A stretch of DNA of 64,000 nucleotides, taken from positions 124,001-188,000 of the forward strand of contig JABVXV010000004.1 of the NCBI GenBank assembly GCA_013365325.1, in the 5' to 3' direction. The notes under the pieces are model-generated. The model saw only the letters and a list, made by a program, of their open reading frames with translations, was not told where the DNA came from and made no database searches. Below are positions 34,460-49,992 of the stretch, piece by piece. Position 1 is the stretch's first letter. Every line of letters starts with the position of its first letter. The DNA comes from Dipetalonema caudispina (Eukaryota > Nematoda > Chromadorea > Rhabditida > Onchocercidae). The translations under genes and the position numbers were made by a program.

Positions 34460-36926
34460 TTTTCTAAGTATGAAAAATACAGCTTGGATGAAAAATCGAT
34501 TGAAACTGAAACTATTGTAAATTCGTCTTAATTAAGTTTATAACTTAAAAACACAGCTCTTTTAAGTAATAAGCAGTAAGCTCAAGGGAATCCTTCAACA
34601 GCTCTAACTTTTAATGAGACGCTTTCAAGATGATGCGTCATGTCGAGCACAATTAACAGATTTAATCTATACGTGATCTCCCAAAGTAGTATTTTGGATT
34701 TTAATTAGAATATTAATTTACGAAAAGTCTGCTTAGTCCTTGCAAAGAGCGATACAAAAATGCAGCTTTTTTGAAGCAGGGAAAAGGCGAAACGACATTA
34801 AGGCTTAAAAAAGTATGAAAGGAAGCGGCATGTTAACAAAGATTGAGGGAATATTAATACTATATCACTGTGCTACTGAGTAAAAAAGAACAAAGAACAA
34901 GAGGGATACCATCTACTTGACATTTAAATTAATCACGAAAGAAAAATAGATCCACAAATCTAAGGGTAAAGAATTTTTAGTGATAGCTAAGATACTAAAA
35001 TTAACACGGGTAAGGTATGCAACTACAATCTCAGGGTGAGCCTGCCCTTTAAATTGACAATTTGATTTGATGTGTGGGTTGTATTACTCAGCCTTAACCT
35101 AAGCTTAGTTTACTCTTAATTGTGTTTTGAGATGAGTCATTAGGAACAGACGAAGGATTTGAGAATGTATGACTTATAGTATGTATCTGTGTGTATTTTT
35201 CGAAAGGAAGCCAAGCAATGAAAAAAAAAGCCAAGTAGTGTATGAACGCAGTAAACAATAGGCAAGGGAAGCTGTGAGTATAAAGAACGTTCAATATTAT
35301 GCAATAGTAGGAGAGCTTTAAAATTGGTTAGCAGCGGGAACATTTTTCTGTTATTTCCAATATTCCATGTGTGCATTTGTAATTGAGTAAATTTTTTTTG
35401 GCCAAGGATCTGTAGCCAAAAATCATACTGTGACATTATCTGATGGTTAACACTGTGAAAAAATTTGCTGTGCTGAAGAAGGAATTTGATATTCAAATCA
35501 GTGTGGATTAAAAAAGCTTCATTATGAAGCATTAAAAAGACGTCATGCGGAAATGGTAAAGGAAGGATGGATGTGCAGCAAGAGGGGGAAGGCATCATTG
35601 CACAATGATGAAAATGTCCAATAGAGCCTAGGCCTAATCTTAAGCTAAAATACACCTGTCACAGTTTTCTGCAAATATTTAGCGCTTGAATAAATCTTTC
35701 ATTCTTGATGAATGATTTATTATTGGTTAATGAGTGGATGGGTATTGAGATGATTCGAAATTACTTAGATTAGCAATAAGCAAGGTTGAGTAATGAATGC
35801 ATACTTAAGTAACAGGTGTCCCAGAATCGCACATCATTCTAAAAGTTCGTAAAATTATTTGATAGAGAGAAAAAGGAATCTAGCCTTCAGTACATTGTAA
35901 TTTCTGCTTGAAGCATGACAATTTATGGGTTGATATCCTGCATCGGAAAGATCAGAAAGAAAGCAATGATTTTGAAGAACAATTAGTAATGTAGATGTGA
36001 ACTATACCGAATGCATAACCTAGAAATGTGACTTGAACTTCGTTGATACAGAGCTTATTCTAGTGGACATCTGCAGAATACTGTACTTCAACAGTGACGA
36101 TGGAGAAATGGGACAACGTGGAAAAGTTGAGTGACGTTTTTTCAGCGCATGGAAAAGTCAGTCAATATCGAAGCCAAGACACATTTAGAATCTAAATTGA
36201 AGAAATAGTTAAAAGATTTTTTGAAAATGGGGAAATTTTGAGGAGGGTATCCAATTCTTCCCTTAATCATGGAAATATGAAGCGTTCCCTAAATACAGAA
36301 AAGGAAATTACGACTTCCCCCTAAATGCAATTATTCGTAATGAGAAAATTACACTTATTTCTCATTGATTCATGTGAAACAATTTATTCCGAGAATTGCT
36401 GAATGATCGCTTAAAGTATGGTAACAGTACAGCCACCTTTAAAAAGTAAGAAAGAAATATTGAATTGTTTCACTTATAAAAAATAGGAGTTATAAATTTG
36501 TTGTTTAAAGATATATTAAAGTTATCGAGATCATAATATGCAGCGCTTTTCTGCTCTCAACCTTTTTAGAGGATCACAATTTCAATTGACTGCCCAGGTT
36601 GCTGGCAGATAACACTGCATTAGGCTTGGGATGAAATGGTGACATTTTTCTGTTAACTCTGATGGCTACTACGGGACACATAGAAGAGGTACGATTTCAG
36701 TTTCGTTTACTGATTAACAAATGTAATAATTGGCAATACCATAGCAACGAAAGCGAGCAGCACCGTCAAACATTCATTTCCGTGGTAGTAATTATTGAGT
36801 ACATCTTAGCCAAACATCAGTTTTCTATTGGCTAGATAAAGTTTCTTCTGTTCACGATAGAATCAACCAAAAATTCCGAAAAACTTTTGATTTTTTGCTA
36901 AAATAGCAACTTCGAAAACTTTAAGT
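34460..36926. other. intergenic between divergent PAXBP1 and alpha-tubulin genes
   Basis: Must hold both promoters. A 171-codon minus frame (35140-35655) is the longest single ORF in the window. Its composition (rich in F, L, H and C) is what the complement of an A/G-rich strand gives by chance, so I do not call it. On the plus strand, about 35500-35635 reads YEALKRRHAEMVKEGWM then SLHNDENVQ-stop, loosely like the catalytic block of mariner transposases, but this is too weak to annotate. Confidence 0.4.
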
Positions 36927-40360
<3,434 letters not shown>

Positions 40361-43300
40361 TCCTTTATTGCCAAAACTAGAAATTTTGAAATTTTTAGTA
40401 AAAGTTCTTCTTAGATTATAAAGCTTCTCAGATTTTGGAAGCGGATAAAATAAAAAATCAGAGGATATGAGATAGCTAAAAAGTTTTCGAAGTTACGAGA
40501 AAGTCTAAAATGATTCACAAATGTTATGCGGATGATATCATTATCATACAGCTTGTTTTAAATTGTTTTCATCAGGAATACATGTATGAATTACGAAATG
40601 ATTAGCTGATTTCGTATATTTCCAAGGTTTCTCAAGATAAATCAACTTTCTACTAAAAATTTTTTCGGTTTCTGATCATCGACTGATATTTCTGAATGTC
40701 TGCTTTCATTCAGCTAACTTTAGTAAGTAATTAAAAATTAAACAAATTTTTTGATAATGATAAATCTGAAGCAATTTTTTAAATAAATATTCGATTATAC
40801 ACGATTATAATGTTTCGGTCATTGCTGAAAAGGATTTGTTCCACAAGATTATAATAAAAAAGTTGCATAGCAATACAAAAAAAAAAAACCATTTTTGGAA
40901 TATATTCGGGATAAAATTGCTAAGCAAAGAAAGCCAATAATATTTTTGCAGAAAACAAGAATTTTTAACATTTGTCTGATGGAAGATTGTTTATGAAAGA
41001 GGATCAGTAGATTTATGATATCAACAAATAAATTTACTTTTCAAAATTCATCTTTTAGATGTAATTTAATCAAGAGAAATTTTTTTCACCTGGGAAAGCA
41101 TATTGTTCGGCATGAAACATTCGTTAATCAGTGAAGAAACACAATATCATAGCAAACTACATTTTTTTACAAAATTTTAGAGATTGATTAAAATTTCAAT
41201 ATCAGAAATAATTTGTAAATTGGAAGGATGATTCAAGAATTTGAAAATTGAAACCTTCTCTCAATCTTAATTCATTCCGCAGTGTTATTATCAGTCATTG
41301 TCAGGGCGCTTATCGATCAATGTTTATTAAAAAATGTCTTGTGAAATCAGATTTTTTTGTTGTACAGTTACGCGTAAACTTGTGTGTGTCAGAAAGGTAT
41401 CAGTAGTTGAAAGAAGGCTTTTTTAACAGAGAAATTAAACGGAGTTTCGTGGAATCTGAAGTTCAAAGGTTTTTATAATGGGGCAGTCATTCAATGCAAC
41501 AATTCTGACAAATGACCTTTGTTGATCATATCGGATCCATGGTTTCCTTGCATCGAAGATCCGAATTCCAAAGTCCAAAGGTCAAAATTTACAATGATAA
41601 ATTTTGTGTTGAGAAATTTTTCATAACTGCCCCTCAAAAACTAGTATGCCCTATGATTTGCAAATAACACTGTTAATATTATCACAGCTGCCGATACGGT
41701 AGAAGATATCAGTCAAATTTTAAATTTCGCCGTATGAAATTTGCATCAATTAAAATTTATCCTCATGAAGTATCTATCCAAGATAATTTTCCCCTCCTAT
41801 TCCTTCTTTCCAACGCATACTTTTGAATCTATGGCTCCTTCTTTTTATCTTTTTCAGTTATGTACCCTCTCTGTTCTACTTGTTTTCTGGACAAAAACAG
41901 TGCAAGATGAGGAAGAGTTTTTGAATACTAAATAAGAATCACTTGATTAAACAAAGAAAATTTTCTAGCAAAAAAATATTAGCTAGAAAGAAGCACTCTA
42001 CCTTAATCACCTAATCTGTTTATGTTTTTAATAGGAAAGTTCAGATTTTTAAAAATGAAATTGATGTTATTCTCTAAAATGAGAACTTATGAGATGAATA
42101 TTTTTAGCAAATATCATTGCAGTGATAATAATTATTACAGGTGTGATCGTGGAATTTTCAACTCAGAATAACAAACTAATTGAAATGGAATGAGATTGTT
42201 CTTATTTTGCTTATGTTTACAGTTCAATTTCGACTAAATTAGGACATAATTTCGTAAAAGCTTGTTGGATAGTGTTCGTCTTTCCACTAATTTTTTGTAG
42301 CCAATAGAAATAATAAATCCAAGTGTAAGCTCTAAGCAAACATGTTATGCCTTTTTTAGCAGACATAAAATTAATACTCATTCCATTTTAGAGTCACCTA
42401 ATCATCGATGACTAATAGTTGTCTGATCAAATAGAAGCAATGTGTACCGATCAAAAAATAAACGAGATCATTTTCAAAAATGATTTGCTGGCATATATTT
42501 TTTGAATAGCTTCTCGATATAATATTATCAGATCAGATCAGCTAAGGTAAATAGTGAAAAAACTTTCATGAATTTCACTTGTTTCAAGAAGCGTGCTTTA
42601 TAAATGTTATTTTTTGCAATTAATTCAAAATAATATATGAATAATAACTCTATTTCTATCTTTCTTGTGATTTACATTATTTTATGCTTGCTGTATTCAG
42701 ATGTAAACTCTGAAACCAAAGCAATCTGAAGGAATGATTAGATATAATTTTGTTAATAAACTACTTAGGAATTTGTTGACAACAAAAATATACGTTTTAT
42801 GAGACAGCTCAAAAACGATTGGTAGAGGTAATGCGGGAAGTCTAATGAGTGAAAACTGTGGGACCAGTCGGGATAAATGATCTTCGTGTTTTTAATACAA
42901 TGAGTCATAGCGAAATACCAATGTAACTTCGAAAACACAGTATTACTTTTAATGACTGACCAGGATGCTGGTTTCACTCAGGTATAGTGACCTCCAAGAG
43001 GAACACAATCTCTCTACTCAAAAGTCATTGGAATCTTCTACGAAATAAACGTGTAAGAGATTTCATTTTGAAATAAGTGAAATATCTGTCAAAATATTAA
43101 ACTTCAAATAAATTTGAATGTTGAAAATCCAACATATTGAATCATTTCACTATCTTCATTTAAATGGTAGGATTACTGCATTTCCTTTTCAAGCAAATTT
43201 TCCAAAATTCTTTAAGTTGCCTCAAAATTCTCAGAATTTCATTTTTAGATTCCCGTCCGTATCCTAAGGATTTTTACTTTTTTGTTTTTCTTACTTCCTA

Positions 43301-44144
43301 ATTCATGCTCAATCTTTTAGTATTTTCACATGATTATATCTCGAAGATATTTTTATCTACTTTTGAAACGGGTTTGTTTTTTCTTCGCAGAAATAACTTG
43401 GACAAATCAAGGAAGCTTTTGCTTCAAAAGTACTGAAGTATTTGATTTGAGCAATTCTGAGAATTTTTGTGGACGCCATTATAATTTCGAAGATGAATAA
43501 ATTCTATGATTTTTTCTGTACTTAATCATTAGATCTCTTTTATCCTTTTAGTATATTATTATCATATTTCTATGGTCACAATAATAGTTTATCTCCTTCT
43601 CTTCACTTCTTTCTTAAATTTTCTTAAGAAAGTTCTGTTTAAATTTAAAAACTGGATTTAATCAATATATCTACTGAAAACAAAAAACCAAGAAGCTGAG
43701 AAGCTATATTTTAATTAGCAAGAAGTTCATTTGATTTCTATGCTTATATTATTTTCAAGCTTCCACTGTACCGTGAATAAATGTTTCGATGCCAGCTAAT
43801 TGGAACCTATTTTGGGACTTTTCGACGTTACAACAAACGTGGAAAACTGTTTAAACAGAATGTGTTTTCATAAGGGAGGAGCAAATCCTATGAAAATGAT
43901 CATCAAAATTCTTATTTCTCTTCTCCGTTCCTTTTTTTCTATTTTACTCTCTTTTTGTTTCCATGCACGTCAACCATTTTTTCCAAAGATTACATGAATG
44001 GACACTCTATTTTACACTTTTCTTCCGCATATGATACAATAACCGGATTTATATTTCTGGAATTTGGTACAAAAAGCAGTGAAAGATTGTTTTTTCTAGT
44101 GATTAAAGAACAATTAGAGAAGTAAGAATAACTTGCTCGGAGAA
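40361..44144. other. intergenic, AT-rich
   Basis: 3.8 kb with no recognisable exon on either strand. The best frames (42765-42977 minus, 43800-43997 plus, 41741-41935 plus) are short and low-complexity. The right end must carry the promoter of the PTTG1IP-like gene. Confidence 0.5.
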
Positions 44145-45180
44145 ATGAATAATGTCACATTCGTTGTCTGCTTGTTGTCAAATATATTGGTCATTGGTTT
44201 GAAAGCCGTTCCAATTGAAGAGGATAATAGAAATGAAGTAATGGTCAAGCAAGAGATTGAAATGAACTGTGAGTTCGAAGATGGTGAAGAATTAAATTGC
44301 GAGAAATGTATTGGAAAAGGAATGGTTAGTAATAAATTGGAACAGAACTACTACCACTTTAAAACAATATTTAATGTTTCAGTTAGTCACTGTTTCAGCA
44401 TTATCCGCTTTTCATCAAATTTTAAGAGCCATTGGGATGATTTAGCAATTTTTCGACTTATATCACTTTCCCTGGCTTCGTTACTTATTCATTTAAAAAT
44501 TAAAAGAAAAGTGAGGGCAGATGGGAATTTGAACCAAATTCATTATTTATGTATTGTGAAATATGTTATCTGTACATATTAATTTAGAACTGTTTTTGGT
44601 GTGATTCAACACAAAAATGTATGCCATATCGATGGAATTTCCCAAATTGTCAACTAAAAAATGTACGGAAAAATAACTGCTGGGGTAAGGTATTCATTTC
44701 TTTAGGTTTCGGAAGAAACTTTAACTTTTAAACTTCAAAAGAACAAAATCAACAATATTAGTGTCATAACCAATTATCATCCATATTATAGCTAACTGGT
44801 CTGTTGTAATCGTACTTGGAGTGACACTGTTTGCAGTAGTTATCGGTACAATCTGCTACTGCTTTACTTATTTCTGCATAATATTCATCGATTGTTGCCA
44901 GCAAATAAAACATACGAGAGAAATGCGAAGGTTGAAAAAAGCAGTTGAAACAAAGATTGCAATGCAACATCGACATGATCAACGAAGAATGGAACGAAAA
45001 GCTATAAAAGATAGTATCAGGAAGAAATATGGTTTGTATCACGGAAATCTTTATCAAAAAATATCGCCATATTTTACAATTCGATTGGCCATTCAACTAC
45101 TTCAACTTTATCTGAGAAATTCAATTGCTGTAAGGAAAGTAAGCAATGATCTATACGAAGGATTCGGACTCGTCGAGTAA
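44145..45180 (+). CDS. PTTG1IP-like single-pass membrane protein with PSI-type domain
   Basis: Type I membrane protein related to pituitary tumor-transforming 1 interacting protein, a widely conserved glycoprotein of poorly defined function. Exons 44145-44324, 44588-44684 and 44792-45180 join in phase, giving 221 residues. There is a signal peptide (VTFVVCLLSNILVIGLKA), then a cysteine-rich PSI-like module (NCEKCIGKGM, NCFWCDSTQKCMPYRW, NNCWG), one membrane segment (VVIVLGVTLFAVVIGTICY), and a cytoplasmic basic coiled coil with the family motif RHDQRRMERKAIKDSIRKKY-GL. Human PTTG1IP has RHDEIRKKYGLF here. The tail after this motif is about 35 residues longer than usual and ends FGLVE; a missed intron is possible. 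The start is the first ATG downstream of an in-frame TTG. Confidence 0.8.
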
Positions 45181-46610
45181 AAATAGTTACTACAATGTGA
45201 TTTTTAAGAGCAAAATTTATCACTTGCTTGTATCATTATTTAAAAATCAGATTCTATTGAAATCATTAGCTTCATGCTATTCCAGGTATCCCGCTGGCAT
45301 CATCAGCATTTGAAAAATTCAAGTAATATGGAAAATGCTGAATAAACACGAGATGTAGAGGTCATTTGAATTTGCAAACGTGGTATTATCCAGTTTGAAG
45401 AAGAAGCGTACGTTAGTACTTATCATGACAGTGATACTGATAATATTGACCTTAAGAAACTGACCACAGGAATGACTTCGATTACTGTTTCTCATGACAT
45501 TTCCTTCTTGCTCAGGTCACACTGAATATGAATACCTGTGATGTTTTAAACTTTCATTCCTTTAAATTAAGAGAGACAGATCTATCTTCTATCGTTTTTC
45601 TGCAACTAACAGTTTATTTTCCATGGAATTATCTTTTTAACGATCGAACAATGCTTTTATATAATCCGTTGGCATCAAACATCCCTCTCTTTTGCAACTT
45701 GAAAATTATATCGATGGAGTTTAGAAAATAGAATTTTGAGATTTAACTCGGTATCGATTCACCAATTTACAAAAAAGAACTTTGAGATCAAGAGAAGAAA
45801 TCAGATCTCATAACGATCATTCAATATTTTTATACAAATCAGAAAATTTGCTGATACCACTGATTTTTATGAAAAGAAAAAATATTGTACTAAAACTGTT
45901 GTTGTATCGATATTTGTCGGTAGAGATATACACCACTTACGTCTTCCAGAATCCGGAATACGCAACTTCATGACTCGCTTTCTATGCACAATGCTACTTG
46001 CGACATTTCGATAAAACAATGAAGAAAAATTAAATAAAAATGGACAGTTAAAAATAAACAACTGAATAGGAAAGTGAGAAACAAAGAAACTCATAAAATT
46101 CGATTGTTTGATGTTACACGATTATAAATAAATTACTTTAATTTTATTTTGCTGCAGAGACAAATTTACTGAAAAATATTTGCCAGGAACAGGAAAGAAC
46201 TGAAAATTGATCATTGGATCAATCATCATTCTGTAGTTATTGTTTGAACAAAAAGATATCATAATACTTCCAAGTAAACAGATGGGATAAAATCTTTCAA
46301 ATGGAATTAACTATGAGAATACACTTCAATGCTTTTTATATGTTTAACTTTCAAATCAGTAGTATTATGTCAAAAATAAACTTCCTGCTGTTTATTGTTC
46401 ATAAGAATTACTTCCAAAGTGTAAAAAAGGCAAGGGGAATTTATTATAGAAACCTGAAAATTTCACTTATATTAAACTAACTCATTTATTGCGAATCCTG
46501 ATTGTCCAAGATTTGATTTATAGGTAAAGTAATAATATTAAGAGAGAAATAGAGAATAAGAATTGAATCGCCAAATGAAGGGTTTCAACCTTCAACCACT
46601 GCATGCGATT
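45181..46610. other. intergenic between convergent genes
   Basis: Holds the 3' UTR of the PTTG1IP-like gene (AATAAA near 45340) and the far 3' flank of ubl-5. Short frames at 45528-45731 and 45782-45973 show no family features. Confidence 0.5.
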
Positions 46611-46760
46611 TCAACAGATAGTACCCGAGGTGACGTTAGGAAGGATTGAATAAGCTTCGACTTTCGCAATCAAGACCCAAAATGGTATGCTGTCATTGTG
46701 TTCCTTCAAAAACTTGCTCAGGTCATTAGCATACGGCATATATTGACGGAAATCTTTCAT
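46611..46760 (-). CDS. candidate micro-ORF downstream of ubl-5
   Basis: A 49-codon ATG-to-TGA frame with convincing amino-acid composition (MKDFRQYMPYANDLSKFL, EHNDSIPFWVLIAKVEAY). The frame stays open about 18 bases upstream of the ATG. It starts some 35 bases past the AATAAA that probably ends ubl-5 (46794-46799), on the same strand. It could be a downstream operon gene, an alternative last exon, or part of a gene whose other exons I missed. GTACTATC inside it could serve as a donor. No family recognised. Confidence 0.35.
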   Translation of the reverse strand: MKDFRQYMPYANDLSKFLKEHNDSIPFWVLIAKVEAYSILPNVTSGTIC

Positions 46761-46887
46761 GAAACGATGAAAAGCATCAGCTGCTCATGAGATAATTTAT
46801 TCAACTGTACAAGAAGGGAACAAAAACAAAGTAAAAACAATGAGCACAATACAAATAGAACTGATTATAACATTCGGAACATCGATA

Positions 46888-47206
46888 TTATTGGTAATAT
46901 AATTCAAAATTGAAACCATCGTGTATCTCGTAATCCTGCAGTGTTATATGGTCTTTATAAATCGTATACCATTTCTTTAGCACTATTTTTTCATACCTGT
47001 AAAATGGAACAGGCTTTAAATTGGTTCGTTTTTCTCTACAGGAGAGACTAGTCAATTTTATTTAAAAATTAAGAAATGAAACCTTTCACTTACCGCGTAC
47101 CGGTCTGTGCAGCGATAAGTTTCTTCAAGTCACCAATTGTATCGTTCGGGTTACATTTGATTCGAACTTTCTTTCCCAATCGATCATTCACCGTAATCTC
47201 AATCAT
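46888..47206 (-). CDS. ubl-5: UBL5/Hub1 ubiquitin-like protein
   Basis: A 73-residue ubiquitin-like modifier that binds spliceosomal proteins non-covalently and in nematodes takes part in the mitochondrial unfolded-protein response. Exon 1 (47094-47206) reads [19 protein letters not shown] and ends in [12 protein letters not shown]. Exon 2 (46888-46996) reads [17 protein letters not shown] and ends GFNFELYYQ. The length and the C-terminal Tyr-Tyr are exactly those of the family, and there is no di-glycine. The acceptor TTTATTTTTAG lies about 30 bases before the ATG. vha-10 lies 775 bases upstream on the same strand. Confidence 0.97.
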
Positions 47207-47981
47207 TTTAAATATCTGGAAGTTACTGGAAGCTAAAAATAAACAGATACACCTAATCAAAAATCCTTATTAAATGACGACTCTCTGGCGCTTATTTAGG
47301 CTATATAATCTACTTGAAATATTTGTTTAATCCATCGGTGAATCATATAGCGGTAAAAACTTAGATGTTATATTTCCAAGGTTTCATAAGTCCTTTGGAA
47401 AATATGCACAGATGCGAACCAACAGATTTTTGCATGCAACAAAAGTCATTTCAAAAATTTATTTTAAAAAAAGCAATTATTATGTTATCACAAGAAAACA
47501 GAAACAATCACGCTTTACCAACTTTAAAGTGTAACATAATATTCCACTGTTATAATTAATAAGCTACTGTAATTTCACATTTTCGAGACATTCTTTCGGA
47601 CAATGGTTTTAAAGTTGTACAGTTCCTCTTCGAATGTTCTTTAGTGGACTAAGTGGTAATCCTCCCGTAATAGCGATGCTCTACAAGGAAGTCCTTCCGA
47701 AATGTTGGAAAGCGGTGAAGTTCTTGGGAAAATCTCATTGACATTTAAACTAATCTATGAAACAATTTTATTGCATCTAAAGTGAATTCAATATCGTTGA
47801 TACCTCGAACAACACATAAGAAACACATTATAAAAAAAAGACATAGTAAAAATAAATTGATACAGCAACTATATAATCAGCAGTTTCGAGAACTGAATTC
47901 ATGTGCTTTTCCTACGACAACAAATGACTAAAGATATCAGTGAACGGAAAATCACTGGATGAGACAGCTTCACTATAAAAT
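47207..47981 (-). other. gap between vha-10 and ubl-5
   Basis: 775 bases without a credible exon. On the minus strand, AATAAA (about 47766-47771) follows vha-10 by about 210 bases, and a leader-type acceptor precedes ubl-5. Compatible with an operon gap or with a small promoter. Confidence 0.45.
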
Positions 47982-48970
47982 CTAAAAATGTGTTCCACGA
48001 AGTTTCTTTTGGATTTGAAGATTCATATGAAGTTCTGGTCGAATATCACAGACCAACTGTAGTAAACGCACAATTACCTGGAATATGTAAACCTTGATAG
48101 CTGGCGTCAAATTTTGTCAGTTTCATACCGTCCTTTTACAAAACTTCAAATAATCTACCTTAATTTCGCTATTTCTTAAACATGCATAACAAACCTTATT
48201 TTTGAATTTCAACTTGATATGCAACCTTAAAATTATCAGTTCAGTAAGTAATCGAAAAATTGACTTCACTGTAACAAACCTGCTGCTTATTCTTCTTAAC
48301 GGAATCTTCCATCTGTCTGATGTTATCTTCAGTATCTTGTTTGATTTTCATTTCGATATCTTCCTTTTTCCCGAGATATTTATGTTCATATTCCTTGAAC
48401 TGACGTTCTCGTTCCTACAGAAATATGATACAGTGTATTTCTAAGATTGTTAAGAAATGTAACGATCCTTGTCAAAGTCTTGAGACATGAAAATATGAAA
48501 TGATTATAAGTATTGCATACTGTCGCTAATAAACATAATCAACCCAGCTTACAATAATAATTCTGTCTAGAAAGATAATTATGTTGAATCCCCTGCAATT
48601 CGAGGTACAAATATACTCAAACATTGATTGAAAGCATGATTTCATAATCCTCGAGTTTACCGACTTATCAATGCTTTGAACGTAATTTTAATATTTCTAC
48701 AATATTTATTCAAATGAAGAAAACATAAAAGCTTTGCAAAAATGTTCTTCCATATTAAAAAAAATTGTAAAGCAACTGAAAAAAGATTTAGCTAAAAAAA
48801 GGAACAATAAAAACAGCTCTCACCGCTCTATATTTCTCAATCTCGGCTTGTGCTTCTTGTTTCGCTTGCTTCAGGCGTTGAGCTTTGCGTTTCCTTGCTT
48901 CGTTGATTTTTTCTGCAGCTCGCTTTTCCGCCGCTAGAAGTTGCTGTATGCCATGTGTCTGAGATGCCAT
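47982..48970 (-). CDS. vha-10: V-type proton ATPase subunit G
   Basis: Peripheral-stalk subunit of the V1 sector of the vacuolar ATPase, which acidifies endolysosomes and energises epithelia. Exons 48824-48970, 48280-48414 and 47982-48077 join in phase 0, giving 125 residues, the usual length. It starts [20 protein letters not shown], the most conserved block of subunit G, and continues with a long charged helix ([32 protein letters not shown]). The last exon reads [20 protein letters not shown], matching the nematode VHA-10 C-terminus. Confidence 0.97.
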
Positions 48971-49992
48971 GATGATCGCTCAACCGGAAACGATAATTAG
49001 TAATATCCCAACAGTACTACTGTGAGGTCCTGGAGCTAAAATTAGTAATTTGCTTCTCAGAAGATTTATAACTGATTTCACAATCCAGATTCACTTACAT
49101 CTGTTCAGCATCGGTGCTTTATGTGCAACAGACTCACATTTCGAAAGTTAACTAGAAAAGAAAAGTGATCCCATAAAACTCAAACTTGTATAATTCAACT
49201 CGCAAATCCATGAAATTTAGAAAAAACCAAAAGAGAGCGTACCGAGAAGGGCGGAGTGTGGCATCAAAGAAGGTAGTATACATATATTTATGCTTTTCAA
49301 TATAAATCTATGCAAAAATGGGTAAACCAAACAAAAAGAGAACGAGAGAGTCTGTTCACTTTCAAGCCGAGAGAGACTATATCGAAAAGAAAAAGGATGA
49401 AATCCTAATGAAGAAACTAATATCTCGTAAAAAGGTATTTTGTCAAAAAAACAGCTTATAATCTTTTGAGTCACATCCGGATTTACCCATTTTTGTCAAA
49501 CTGGTCGCTCAACTACAAACACATAATAACCAGACTGATGAATGAACATAAAATACAAAACAAATACCATGTATCGCAGAATGAATGGCTCAAAATATAG
49601 TTTTTATCCTCATTTCACACTTTTTCGAGCAAAAATTCATTGTAAAAAAGAATAGTACTTCAAATTTCTTTCCAGAATTAATAATTTTCTGAAGTTTGAA
49701 ATACGTATAAACCCATGGAATAATCTACTATGCACCAAAGAATCTGGCCATTTTCTGCACAATTAGTTAAAATGAGCTAACCATTTGAGGTCATTTTATT
49801 TCATCATCAAGATGAACACGTCCTTTCCGCATTCGGTAATTACTCCAACTACAATAAAACTATTAAAAAGTAATGAAAGTGCTTCGTAACTGAGACCCGA
49901 CACATAACAGCTGTCATTTTGAAAGCAGAGTGAAATATCCCAAATGTTAACAAGTTAATACACAGAAATGCAGTCTCTTTTTAAACAAATTT
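48971..49992 (-). other. gap between TRAPPC8 and vha-10
   Basis: 1 kb. It probably contains a 5' UTR exon or leader acceptor of vha-10 (TAATTTTAG at about 49034-49042, minus strand) and the TRAPPC8 3' UTR. Frames of up to 85 codons (49217-49474) are not convincing. Confidence 0.4.

Noticed and set aside
35486..35635. Plus-strand frame loosely resembling the catalytic block of mariner transposases (KRRHAEMVKEGWM, LHNDENV)
   Set aside because: Only a few residues agree, the key Asp-Asn spacing is off, and neither further transposase sequence nor terminal repeats were found.
35140..35655. 171-codon minus-strand ORF, the longest uninterrupted frame
   Set aside because: Composition is dominated by F, L, H and C, as expected from the complement of an A/G-rich strand. 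No family motif, no plausible splice partners, and a second overlapping frame at 35094-35294 is open too.
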